Source: CAIVND01 sp035532075
Lineage (GTDB): Bacteria; Actinomycetota; Acidimicrobiia; Acidimicrobiales; Bog-793
Length of the DNA stretch: 35,670 nucleotides
Assembly: GCA_035532075.1 (NCBI GenBank)
Contig: DATKRV010000077.1
Location: 1 to 35,670 of the forward strand
Direction: 5' to 3'
In this document: in pieces, positions 8,130-16,420 of the stretch
Layout: the number at the start of each line of letters is the position of its first letter
Position numbering within the stretch: position 1 is the first letter of the stretch
Position numbers and translations under genes: made by a program
The notes under the pieces: model-generated
The model's database searches: none
What the model saw: only the letters and a program-made list of their open reading frames with translations
Told to the model about the DNA's origin: nothing

Positions 8130-10691
8130 GTGGCCAGTGGACGACCAGCCTCAAAGCGCGAGGCCCCGGGAAATCGAGCCGTTTCCCGTAACGGCCAATC
8201 ACGGAACCCGCGTTCTCACCCGGCAACGCGGCGCAAGCCCACCGTCTCGTCATCGGCGAAATCTCGCCCGCGCGGCCAAAAATCGCGGACAGCCCGCCGG
8301 GACGCGGCAGAGGGTCTCCGGCGCACCGCAATCTTCATGGCTGAACAGCCCGATGAGGTCTGGGGTTGGGTTGCGCTCGTCTTCGGGCTCCTCGGCGGAC
8401 TTGGAATCTATGCGGGGGTACTTGGCCTCGTCGGCCATGGTGCCCGACGCATCGGAGCCGACGGGCTTGGCTGGGGCCAGGATGTCGTTCCGGTGGCTCT
8501 CGTCGCTGCCGGCCTGACACTCATCTTTGGACGCGCTCGTCGCGGTCCGTTTGGAATGCTCGTCGCCCTGGTATGCCTCGTTGTGACGTCGAGCGGTATG
8601 GCTTACCTCGCGGGTGGATTCCCCTCACTCCACGCGACCCTCCACGTCCTCGGCGGGGCAGGTGGCATCGTGGGTTCGGCGATCGGTGGTGGCATCCACG
8701 CGCTTGTGGGAACGATCGGCGCCACAATCGTATTTGCGATCGTCGCCGCGGTTGCAGTCTGTGGACTCGCCGGAGTCTCCGTTGTCGATACGACGCGACT
8801 TGTGACCGGTGCAACAAGATCACATCTCCATCTCGGCATCCAGTCGCTGCGTGAGCGCACAGCTGTCGGTGATGAAGAGGCTGGCGACGACGACGGTCTC
8901 TTTGGTGCAATTGCCGGCGGCTCGCCTAGCTTTGATCACGACGAGCGATCGGATTCTTCGGCGCTTCGTGTGGAGGGGAACGTCGATATCGACGACCTCG
9001 CCGCGGGCTTCGCCGAGGTCTCCGCGGAAGACCTCCGCGAGTTCGACGTTGATTCCTACGAAGAACCAGTCGTGCATGCGCCATCGCTCGAGCAATCGGC
9101 AGGCTCTGGACCAGGTGTGCAGCTATCGCTGGTCGCGCGACAACGGAACTGGCGTCTTCCTGCTCCCAAGCTCCTCGGCCGCACCAAGCAACAGGGCCTC
9201 GACCGCAAAGAGGTCGAAGAGCGCGGGATGGTTCTTGAAAGGGCACTCCTCGCCCATGGCGTCGAGACCCATCTCGTTGGTTTCACCGTCGGTCCAACGG
9301 TGACGCGCTTTGAACTCGAACTCGGCGAGGGCGTCAAGGTCGCGCGGGTGACGAGTTTGGCAAAGGACATCGCCTATTCGATGGCCTCACCCGACGTGCG
9401 CATCCTTGCCCCGATTCCCGGCCGCCAGGCGATCGGAGTAGAGGTACCGAACGTCGATCGCCAGCTGGTCTCGCTCGGAGACGTGCTCTTATCCGAGGAG
9501 GCGCGGCGAGCGCAACATCCTCTTGAAGTTGCCCTCGGCCGGGACATCGCGGGCAGGGCGGTCATGGTCAATCTCGCCGAGATGCCCCATCTTTTGATCG
9601 CGGGAGCAACCGGGGCCGGAAAGTCGTCATGCTTGAACTCCATCATCACCTCGATACTGATGCGGTCGAGGCCAGATCAGGTGCGGTTGATGCTGATCGA
9701 TCCAAAACGAGTCGAGCTGGGTCAGTACAACGGCCTCCCGCATCTCATCACGCCGGTCGTTGTCAATCCAAAGCGAGCCGCGAATGCGTTGCAGTGGGCG
9801 GTCAAGGAGATGGAACGACGTTACGACATCCTCGCTGAGGTCGGTGTTCGTGACATCACCGGGTACAACGCAGCATTCGACCGCGGAGACTTTTCACCGT
9901 CTCTGTTTGGTGACAACGATGAGTCCGCCGACGTCGAGATCTACGATGGCGACGACGAGGAGCTCATGACTCCGGAGAATCGTGCGCCCGTGAGGATCTC
10001 GGGCGATACGCCGGCGCGCGCGCGCATGGAGTTCATCCTGATTGTGGTTGATGAGCTGAACGACCTGATGATGGTTGCGGCGCGTGACGTGGAGGACTCG
10101 ATCTGTCGGATCGCACAGATGGCACGCGCAGTAGGAATTCACCTCGTCATCGCGACCCAGCGACCCTCAGTCGACGTCATCACCGGGGTCATCAAGGCGA
10201 ATGTACCTTCACGACTCGCCTTTTCGGTCTCGTCGCTCGCGGACTCCCGGGTCATCCTCGACCAAGGAGGTGCGGAGCGACTCGTCGGTCGCGGTGACCT
10301 TCTGCTGCTCGGCGCGTCGTCCAGCATTCCTCGCCGCCTTCAGGCCCCTTGGGTCTCAGAAGACGAGATTCGTGCAGTGGTTGCTCACTGGAAACGTCAG
10401 GGAGAGGCGGACTATATCGATGGCGTCGTCGGCGAGGATGGACTGGGCAACGCCGGCGGAGTTCGCGGAGTTGACGATGACGACGACGAGTTTTATGAGC
10501 AGGCAAAGGAACTGGTCGTGCGCTCCCAGCTTGGTTCAACCTCGATGCTCCAGCGCAAACTCCGTGTTGGCTTCTCGCGTGCCGGCCGCCTGATGGATCT
10601 TCTTGAACGAAGGGGAATAGTCGGGCCCTCCGAGGGATCAAAGGCCCGTGCGGTTCTCATGACTCCCGAAGAACTCGACGAGACAGAGTAG
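8130..10691 (+). CDS. ftsK: DNA translocase FtsK/SpoIIIE
   Basis: This 853-residue protein is a septal DNA pump that clears chromosome ends from the division site. A basic, probably disordered N-terminus (1-70) precedes about four membrane segments between residues 77 and 225. An acidic linker (about 245-310) leads to the motor, with Walker A ATGAGKSS near 492-499 and Walker B ILIVVDEL near 636-643. The end is a winged-helix gamma domain (about 787-853: SMLQRKLRVGFSRAGRLMD), which normally reads polar DNA motifs. A stretch rich in D and E (about 591-625) between GYNAAFDRG and the Walker B strand is longer than in FtsK proteins I can recall. The GTG at 8130 is the furthest sensible start; ATG 8338 would remove only the basic tail. 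The next gene begins 10 bases after the stop. Confidence 0.92.
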   Translation: MASGRPASKREAPGNRAVSRNGQSRNPRSHPATRRKPTVSSSAKSRPRGQKSRTARRDAAEGLRRTAIFMAEQPDEVWGWVALVFGLLGGLGIYAGVLGLVGHGARRIGADGLGWGQDVVPVALVAAGLTLIFGRARRGPFGMLVALVCLVVTSSGMAYLAGGFPSLHATLHVLGGAGGIVGSAIGGGIHALVGTIGATIVFAIVAAVAVCGLAGVSVVDTTRLVTGATRSHLHLGIQSLRERTAVGDEEAGDDDGLFGAIAGGSPSFDHDERSDSSALRVEGNVDIDDLAAGFAEVSAEDLREFDVDSYEEPVVHAPSLEQSAGSGPGVQLSLVARQRNWRLPAPKLLGRTKQQGLDRKEVEERGMVLERALLAHGVETHLVGFTVGPTVTRFELELGEGVKVARVTSLAKDIAYSMASPDVRILAPIPGRQAIGVEVPNVDRQLVSLGDVLLSEEARRAQHPLEVALGRDIAGRAVMVNLAEMPHLLIAGATGAGKSSCLNSIITSILMRSRPDQVRLMLIDPKRVELGQYNGLPHLITPVVVNPKRAANALQWAVKEMERRYDILAEVGVRDITGYNAAFDRGDFSPSLFGDNDESADVEIYDGDDEELMTPENRAPVRISGDTPARARMEFILIVVDELNDLMMVAARDVEDSICRIAQMARAVGIHLVIATQRPSVDVITGVIKANVPSRLAFSVSSLADSRVILDQGGAERLVGRGDLLLLGASSSIPRRLQAPWVSEDEIRAVVAHWKRQGEADYIDGVVGEDGLGNAGGVRGVDDDDDEFYEQAKELVVRSQLGSTSMLQRKLRVGFSRAGRLMDLLERRGIVGPSEGSKARAVLMTPEELDETE

Positions 10692-10701
10692 CAACCGAGA
10701 G

Positions 10702-12093
10702 ATGAGTTCATTCGAGCGCGTTGCGCGCAACAATGTTGGTGATGTTGGGTTTGTCTGGTCGGGCAACGTGTCCGCCGGTGATCTCAACGAGGCGGCCCGT
10801 CGCGAGCGGGAACTCCTCGAAAAAAGGGCGCGGACGCGTCTCGCGCAGGCGCGTAGGCGTCGTCGCGCGCTGGTCCGACGCCGACGCGTCGGCGTACTCA
10901 TCATGCTTGGCGTACTGAGTTTTGGCATGCGCAGCGTCGTCGGTGCATTTACTGCCCTTGGGGGGCGCGCGACCACGCGTCACGCGGCATCGGTCTCCTG
11001 GAACCATGTCGCGGGACCCTCTTTTGTCGTACCGGGACGTCTCGCCGCCTTCACCTGGCCCCACAACGGCGAGGCGGCGGTCGGCATCCAGGGCTCCGGC
11101 GTGATCGCGCACTCTCCGCGCGAACGAGTTGTTCCGATCGCGTCGATGACCAAGATGATGACGGCGATCCTCATTCTCAGGGATCATCCACTCCATCTTG
11201 GCGAGTTGGGCCCGTCGGTGCTGCTGAGCGCCGCGGACGTGCGCGCCTGGGTAACCGATTCACAGAACGGTGACTCGGTCGTTCCCGTTCGCGCGGGAGA
11301 ACGGCTGAATGAGTTCCAGCTGCTCGAGGCTCTTCTGATGTCCTCGGGAGACAACATCGCTGACATTCTCGCCCAATGGGATGATCACAGCATTGGCGCA
11401 TTTGTGGGCAAGATGAATCTTCATGCTCGCCAACTCAAGCTTGCACATACGGTTTACGCGGATGCAAGTGGAGTGAATGCGCGTTCGCGTTCGACTCCGA
11501 GTGACCAAATAATTGTCGCGGGCGAGCTAATGCGCAACCCGGTGGCGCGTCTGATCGTCGCGCAAAAGAGCGTTCCCTTCCCGGTCGCCGGAACGATTCC
11601 GAACTTCAATCCCGCCCTCGGGACCGACGGAATCATCGGGGTCAAATCAGGATTCACCCACGCGGCGATGGGATGTCTCGCGGTCGCAACCATGCGTACT
11701 GTAGGTCACCACCAGGTGATGATGATCGCTGTCTCCACGGGAAGCCTGCTTGGCCTCTATGGGGCCGCGCGAGTCGATGAGCAACTGATCGCCGAGGCGC
11801 AGCCGGACCTTGTCACCATCTCGCCGATACACCGAGGGTCGATCCTTGCCAACATCATTCTTCCCAGGACCACAACGCCGACGCTGTTGCACCTGCTCCA
11901 CCAGCCGCAGTCGTTCGTTGCATGGCGCGGCGCGCATCTTCGCTCCACGGTGTTTGTCAATCCTCTCGCGAATCCAGGCGGTACCGGTGTTGTCGCGCGT
12001 CTCGTGTATTCGACTCCGACCGGTACCGTCGGAGGAGCGGCGCTGACGAGTGTCCCGTTGGGCAGTGGCACCCCGGGCACCAGTGCGTCATGA
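10702..12093 (+). CDS. D-alanyl-D-alanine carboxypeptidase-type protein (S11 family)
   Basis: The 463-residue protein is a penicillin-binding-type serine peptidase that would trim pentapeptide side chains of peptidoglycan outside the membrane. A very basic cytosolic segment (about 40-63) precedes one membrane anchor (about 63-84). The catalytic motifs are SMTK (S148, K151), SGD at 215-217 where most relatives have SGN, and KSG (315-317). The Asp in the second motif is unusual, but the following N218 may serve. A C-terminal region after about residue 365 has no family I recognise. The gene starts 10 bases after ftsK, and its stop overlaps the thrB start (ATGA), so the three are probably one transcript. 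Confidence 0.85.
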   Translation: MSSFERVARNNVGDVGFVWSGNVSAGDLNEAARRERELLEKRARTRLAQARRRRRALVRRRRVGVLIMLGVLSFGMRSVVGAFTALGGRATTRHAASVSWNHVAGPSFVVPGRLAAFTWPHNGEAAVGIQGSGVIAHSPRERVVPIASMTKMMTAILILRDHPLHLGELGPSVLLSAADVRAWVTDSQNGDSVVPVRAGERLNEFQLLEALLMSSGDNIADILAQWDDHSIGAFVGKMNLHARQLKLAHTVYADASGVNARSRSTPSDQIIVAGELMRNPVARLIVAQKSVPFPVAGTIPNFNPALGTDGIIGVKSGFTHAAMGCLAVATMRTVGHHQVMMIAVSTGSLLGLYGAARVDEQLIAEAQPDLVTISPIHRGSILANIILPRTTTPTLLHLLHQPQSFVAWRGAHLRSTVFVNPLANPGGTGVVARLVYSTPTGTVGGAALTSVPLGSGTPGTSAS

Positions 12094-12944
12094 GGGCTCG
12101 TGTCCCCGCTTCGACGTCGAATATCGGTCCCGGATTTGACGTTCTCGGACTCGCGCTCGGCCTCTATGTTGAGGTGAGCGTGGAGGAGGCAGAGCGACTC
12201 ACCGTTACCGCCGAGGGTGAGGGCTCCGAGGTTGCGCGCGATGCGTCGCACCTCGCGGTCAGAGTTGCGTCGGCGGTCAGGGGCCATGATCGCCTCGCGA
12301 TCCACATCGACTCGGAGATTCCATTGGGCCGCGGTCTTGGCTCTTCCGCAGCGCTTGTCGCGGCGACCGCCGCCGCGGCCGGAGCGGACGATCCGCTTGG
12401 CATTGCAGCGGAAAGCGACGGGCACGCCGAGAACGCGGCTGCCTCGGTTCTCGGCGGGCTTGTTGTCGCGTCTGTTGTTGACGGGAGGCCAATCGCACGT
12501 CGACTTCCGCTCGATCACGAACTTGTCTTCGTCGTCGTTATTCCCGATCAGGAGCTCGCGACCAAGACGGCACGCGCTTTGCTCCCGGAGTCAATTCCGT
12601 TTGTTGACGCCGTATCGAATCTTGGTCGGATGGGTCTTTTGATCGCAGGACTTGGAGATCGAAGGTCCCTTGTGCCGGCTGCGGGATTCGATCGGTTGCA
12701 TCAAGACGCACGCTCGGTGCTCTTTCCCGTGGCGCCGAAGCTACTCGGGCGCCTGCGCGAGGCAGGTGCTGTCGTCGCGTGCTGGTCCGGAGCGGGTCCA
12801 AGTCTTCTCGGAATTTGCACCTCGGAGGAGGTCGCCGGGCGCGTTGTCGAATCGGCGCAGCATGCGCTGGTCGAATACTCGGTCCCGGGGCGCGCGATCC
12901 AGTTAAGACCAGATGTCGAGGGGCTCATCCTGACCCGAAGCTGA
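12090..12944 (+). CDS. thrB: Homoserine kinase
   Basis: ThrB phosphorylates homoserine on the way to threonine. The 284-residue GHMP-family kinase begins with VPASTSNIGPGFDVLGLAL, the family N-terminal motif, and has the ATP-binding loop PLGRGLGSSAA (78-88). A C-terminal glycine-rich segment, WSGAGPSLLG, matches GHMP motif 3. The frame is open upstream, but ATG 12090 gives the right N-terminus and overlaps the previous stop codon by 3 bases, which suggests translational coupling. No other threonine gene lies in the window. Forty-two bases downstream it meets the minus-strand sufU gene end to end, and no clear terminator hairpin was seen between them. Confidence 0.92.
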   Translation: MRARVPASTSNIGPGFDVLGLALGLYVEVSVEEAERLTVTAEGEGSEVARDASHLAVRVASAVRGHDRLAIHIDSEIPLGRGLGSSAALVAATAAAAGADDPLGIAAESDGHAENAAASVLGGLVVASVVDGRPIARRLPLDHELVFVVVIPDQELATKTARALLPESIPFVDAVSNLGRMGLLIAGLGDRRSLVPAAGFDRLHQDARSVLFPVAPKLLGRLREAGAVVACWSGAGPSLLGICTSEEVAGRVVESAQHALVEYSVPGRAIQLRPDVEGLILTRS

Positions 12945-12986
12945 TCGAGCGCCTCCTCGTTTGATCTCGTGTGCGCGGGCGTTCGT

Positions 12987-13484
12987 TCAAGAACTCGTGT
13001 GCTCTGAAGGCGATTCGAGTTCGTCAAGTGCCTGGACAAGCGTGTTCCACGAGAGCGTCGCACATTTGATCCGGACCGGGAACTTAACGACGCCCTGAAG
13101 CGCGGCGAGCTCGCCGAAGGAATCCGGATCCACGACCGTTACGAGTTCGTCCCTGTCGGTCTCGGGCTCGAGTTGCGCCTCATGGATTGACATCATCGAT
13201 TTGAATGTGCGGATCAGTGAGCGGACCTCTGCAACGCCTTTGCCTTTGATCGCGGCCGACATCATCGACGCGCTCGACTGACTTATCGAGCAGCCCTGGC
13301 CGCTGATCTTGACGTCGCTAACCAGTCCATTCTCGACCTCGAGATAGAGCACGATCTCATCACCACAGAGAGGGTTGAAGCCCTCGACGCGCACTGCTGG
13401 GGGTGTTGGAAGTTCACCACGGTTGCGCGGTGAACGGTAGTGATCGAGGATGATCTCCCGATAGAGGTCTTCAAGTCCCGCCAT
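12987..13484 (-). CDS. sufU: Fe-S cluster assembly protein SufU
   Basis: This 165-residue IscU-like protein has the zinc and sulfur-acceptor residues of SufU: C40 and D42 in NPLCGD, C65 in GQGCSIS, and C141 in IKCATLSW. SufU takes sulfur from SufS and passes it to the SufBCD scaffold. The insertion between the second and third cysteine regions fits SufU rather than IscU. The tail is slightly longer than the usual 140-150 residues. Its ATG lies 62 bases downstream of sufS on the same strand, so sufC-sufS-sufU form an operon with sufU last. Confidence 0.93.
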   Translation of the reverse strand: MAGLEDLYREIILDHYRSPRNRGELPTPPAVRVEGFNPLCGDEIVLYLEVENGLVSDVKISGQGCSISQSSASMMSAAIKGKGVAEVRSLIRTFKSMMSIHEAQLEPETDRDELVTVVDPDSFGELAALQGVVKFPVRIKCATLSWNTLVQALDELESPSEHTSS

Positions 13485-13546
13485 TTCTTATCTTCCTTTA
13501 TTCGTTTGCGCTAGTTGGTGTTCTATGGAGATGCTGAAACCAATGG

Positions 13547-14797
13547 TCACAGGAACATCTTTCGTACATCTTCGAGCCCAGCTATCAGTGCATCGATGTC
13601 TCGTTCGTCGTTGTAGAGATAGAGCGACGCACGGGTTGTCGCGTTTACTCCAAGACGGCGCATGAGTGGCTTCGCACAGTGGTGGCCGGCGCGCACACAG
13701 ACGGCATGCTCGTCGAGTACCTGTGCGACATCATGCGGATGAATGTCGCCGAATCGGAAGGAGATGACACCGCTGCGCAGTTCGGCATCGGCACCGGGAC
13801 CGAAGATTTCGATCTCTTTGAAACGCTCTTGCAGACGATTGATCGCGTAGTTGGTGAGCGCCTTTTCGTGGTCGACGATGTTATCGAGTCCAACGCCCTC
13901 GAGGTAGGTGATCGCGGCGCTAAGTCCAACTGCCTCTGCGATTGGCGGGGTGCCAGCTTCGAACTTCCATGGGATGTCGGCGGTCGAGAAACCGTCGAGT
14001 CGTACATCGCTGATCATCTCTCCTCCGCCAAGGAATGGTGGCATCTCTTCGAGGATCCTCGAGCGCGCCCAGAGCACTCCAATGCCGGTCGGGCCAAGGA
14101 GCTTGTGTCCGGTGTAGCCGAACAGATCAAGATTAAGTGCCTGCACGTCGACCCTGCGGTGGGGAACAAGCTGCGCTCCGTCTGCCATGACAAGAGCTCC
14201 TGCACGGTGGGCCGCCGTGACAATTGGCCCGAGATCGGTGATCGTGCCGAGAACGTTCGACGCCGCCGTCACCGAGACGAGTCTGGCTCCATCGACGAGC
14301 GCATCGAGGTTCGTGAGATCGAGCCGGTAGTCCTCCCCGATCGGAATGTATCGGATCGAGATCCTGCGCTCGTCTTGGAGCATCAGCCATGGGACGAGAT
14401 TCGCGTGGTGCTCTGCCTCCGTGAGGACGACCACGTCACCGTCATGGAGGTTCTTGCGTCCCCAAGAGTATGCGACAAGGTTGTAGGCCTCTGTGACATT
14501 CTTGGTGAAGATGATCTCGCGGTCCGGTTCCGGAGCATTGATGAGACGTCCTGCGTGAAGTCTCGCCTCTTCGTAGCATTGGGTCGCCTTCTCGGCGATC
14601 GCGTAGACGCCGCGGTGTACGTTTGCATGCGTTGTTTCGTAGTAGTTGTTCATTGCATCAAGTACGGCGCGCGGCCTCTGCGACGACGCGGCCGAATCCA
14701 GGAAGACGATCTTGCGTCCACCTTGAATTCGGTCAAGGAGTGGGAAGTCGGCCTTGATTGACCCGATATCAAGGGCGGGACGGACTACTGCCGCCAT
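13547..14797 (-). CDS. sufS: Cysteine desulfurase SufS
   Basis: SufS is a pyridoxal-phosphate enzyme that removes sulfur from cysteine as a persulfide for Fe-S assembly. The 416-residue protein shows EAEHHAN (128-134), D206 in ADGAQ that would contact the cofactor nitrogen, the cofactor lysine K232 in GYTGHKLLGPTG, and the active cysteine C374 in RAGHHCAKP. The short loop around this cysteine is characteristic of class II (SufS-type) enzymes. The start overlaps the end of sufC by 13 bases, which indicates coupled translation. A long open frame on the opposite strand (13679-14761) is a codon-usage shadow, not a gene. Confidence 0.95.
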   Translation of the reverse strand: MAAVVRPALDIGSIKADFPLLDRIQGGRKIVFLDSAASSQRPRAVLDAMNNYYETTHANVHRGVYAIAEKATQCYEEARLHAGRLINAPEPDREIIFTKNVTEAYNLVAYSWGRKNLHDGDVVVLTEAEHHANLVPWLMLQDERRISIRYIPIGEDYRLDLTNLDALVDGARLVSVTAASNVLGTITDLGPIVTAAHRAGALVMADGAQLVPHRRVDVQALNLDLFGYTGHKLLGPTGIGVLWARSRILEEMPPFLGGGEMISDVRLDGFSTADIPWKFEAGTPPIAEAVGLSAAITYLEGVGLDNIVDHEKALTNYAINRLQERFKEIEIFGPGADAELRSGVISFRFGDIHPHDVAQVLDEHAVCVRAGHHCAKPLMRRLGVNATTRASLYLYNDERDIDALIAGLEDVRKMFL

Positions 14798-15555
14798 GAT
14801 TCGTACCCCTTGCTCTCGAGCTGACTTGCGAGTTCGTCACCGCCGCTTGCGACGATTCTGCCATCGATGAGGACGTGTACGAAATCCGGGGTGAGTTCAT
14901 CGAGAATTCGGCGATAGTGCGTCACGATGACGACACCAAGTTCGGGTCGAGCCTTGCGCACCTCTTCCACTCCACGCGCCACCGCGCGAAGGCCATCGAT
15001 ATCGAGTCCCGAATCGGTCTCGTCGAGAATGGCAATCTCTGGATCGAGCAGCGCCATCTGCAGGATCTCGTTTCTCTTCTTTTCGCCACCGGAGAATCCG
15101 TCATTGAGATGGCGCTCACCAAAGGAGAGATCCATTCCGAGTCGTGTAAGCCATTCGCGCATCTGGAAACGCACCTCGAGAACGGAGACCTCGGTCTGGC
15201 GACGTGCCGCGACCGCCTGGCGGAGGAACTGCGAGAGGGGAACTCCTGAGATCTCTTCCGGGTATTGGAATGCCAGAAACATGCCGAGTTTGGCGCGCGC
15301 ATCGGAGGGGAGCAGGGTGACGTCGTCACCCTTGAAGAGGATCTTTCCCTTCGTGACGGCGTAGCTCGGATTTCCAAGCAGCACGTTGGCAAAGGTCGAC
15401 TTGCCCGAGCCGTTCGGGCCCATGATCGCATGGAGTTCGCCATTGTTGACGATGAGGTCGATCCCTTTGAGGATCGTCTTACCCTCTGTCTCTACCCAGA
15501 GGTCTTCAACGACAAGGAGGGCCGCGGAGTTTGTTGTGGGGTTCAGCTCAGCCAT
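14785..15555 (-). CDS. sufC: Fe-S cluster assembly ATPase SufC
   Basis: SufC is the ATPase that drives the SufB-SufD scaffold. The 256-residue protein has Walker A GPNGSGKS (46-53), the Q-loop FQYPEEISG, the signature FSGGEKKR (154-161) and Walker B IAILDETDSGLDID (about 175-188), all standard for SufC. Two in-frame ATGs are possible (15564 and 15555). The second is chosen because a TAGCAT box overlaps the first and would put initiation next to the second. sufB and sufD, usually beside sufC, are not in the window; upstream lies an MBL hydrolase gene. The SufBD partners must therefore be encoded elsewhere. Confidence 0.93.
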   Translation of the reverse strand: MAELNPTTNSAALLVVEDLWVETEGKTILKGIDLIVNNGELHAIMGPNGSGKSTFANVLLGNPSYAVTKGKILFKGDDVTLLPSDARAKLGMFLAFQYPEEISGVPLSQFLRQAVAARRQTEVSVLEVRFQMREWLTRLGMDLSFGERHLNDGFSGGEKKRNEILQMALLDPEIAILDETDSGLDIDGLRAVARGVEEVRKARPELGVVIVTHYRRILDELTPDFVHVLIDGRIVASGGDELASQLESKGYESWRQ

Positions 15556-15562
15556 ACATACC

Positions 15563-15568
15563 ATGCTA
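15563..15568 (-). promoter_or_regulatory. Possible -10 box for the sufCSU operon
   Basis: On the minus strand TAGCAT lies 7 bases before the ATG at 15555. The 77-base gap to the upstream MBL gene leaves room for a promoter. No convincing -35 hexamer is seen at 17-18 bases, and no SufR/IscR-type operator could be recognised. Confidence 0.25.
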
Positions 15569-15641
15569 GGCCGATTTTTCTATTTCCCCTACGTCGGTAG
15601 TGCTAATCATTGCCGATTGGAAAAGCCGCTTGGAAAACTGG

Positions 15642-16250
15642 TCACCAACCCCTTGCAACCCATTCGCCAAGGTGAGGCCGTTCTTTGGCGAGCGTGGTGT
15701 CCTCGCCGTGGCCGGGGAGTACGAGCGTCTCTGGCCGAAGATGCGAGAAAAGCCTCTGTTCGATTGACTCGATGATGAGGTTGAAGTCCCCGAGGTCGGT
15801 CTTGGTATTGCCAGGTCCACCGGGGAATAGGGTATCTCCCGAAAAGAGAATCGGTGAGTCGACCACGGAAAAGCACATCGAGCCTGGTGTATGACCCGGG
15901 GTGTGGATCGTTCGCAGCTTCACCCGACCAACAACAAGTTCCTGATCATCGTCGAGAATCAGGTCATATGAGGGAAGCATCGCGGCATCAGCCTCGGTGA
16001 CGGAGACCTCGTACCCGGCATCGCGCAGTTCGGGCACCGCCTGGATGTGGTCCCAGTGGCCGTGGGTCTCGAGGACGCGACGGACATTGAGTTCGCGACA
16101 CACCTCAAGCAGCTTTTCGTGTTCATTGGCGGCATCGATGAGCAATGCGTCGCCGGACTCCTTGCAGCGCAGGACAAAAACATTGTTAGCGATCGGCCCC
16201 ACGACGAACCGATGGATCACAAGTTGCGAATTTTCGAAATGAACGGCCAT
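15642..16250 (-). CDS. Metallo-beta-lactamase-fold hydrolase (glyoxalase II-like)
   Basis: The 202-residue protein has the binuclear metal site of the family: H63, H65, D67 and H68 in THGHWDH, then HTPGHTPGS (about 115-123), SGDTLF (about 136-141) and LPGHGEDT near the end. This is the minimal hydroxyacyl-thioester hydrolase core without the extra C-terminal helical domain of true glyoxalase II. The substrate cannot be told from sequence. It might be a small thioester or, given the neighbouring suf genes, a sulfur compound, but the latter is speculation. The ATG at 16250 is preceded by GGTGGCGAG, a usable ribosome binding site. It is transcribed away from the NHL-like protein gene. Confidence 0.85.
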   Translation of the reverse strand: MAVHFENSQLVIHRFVVGPIANNVFVLRCKESGDALLIDAANEHEKLLEVCRELNVRRVLETHGHWDHIQAVPELRDAGYEVSVTEADAAMLPSYDLILDDDQELVVGRVKLRTIHTPGHTPGSMCFSVVDSPILFSGDTLFPGGPGNTKTDLGDFNLIIESIEQRLFSHLRPETLVLPGHGEDTTLAKERPHLGEWVARGW

Positions 16251-16420
16251 CTCGCCACCATATCGCCACCGGGGAGAAGTTTCGGACAGTGCCGTGGGTT
16301 ACCAATACAATGATGCTTCAACTCGAGGGAGGCGGCGTGCTTCCACGATGTGATCCACCCCGGATCCCTTGCGAGTTTTCGCATGGGACGGTAGGTACGG
16401 GGGTAGGGGGGCAGACTGTG

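Noticed and set aside
13679..14761. Long plus-strand open frame opposite sufS
   Set aside because: It mirrors the high-GC codon pattern of sufS, has no recognisable motif, and lies entirely inside a well-supported gene. The same applies to long reverse frames within pnp (803-2170) and the M16 gene (3132-4304).
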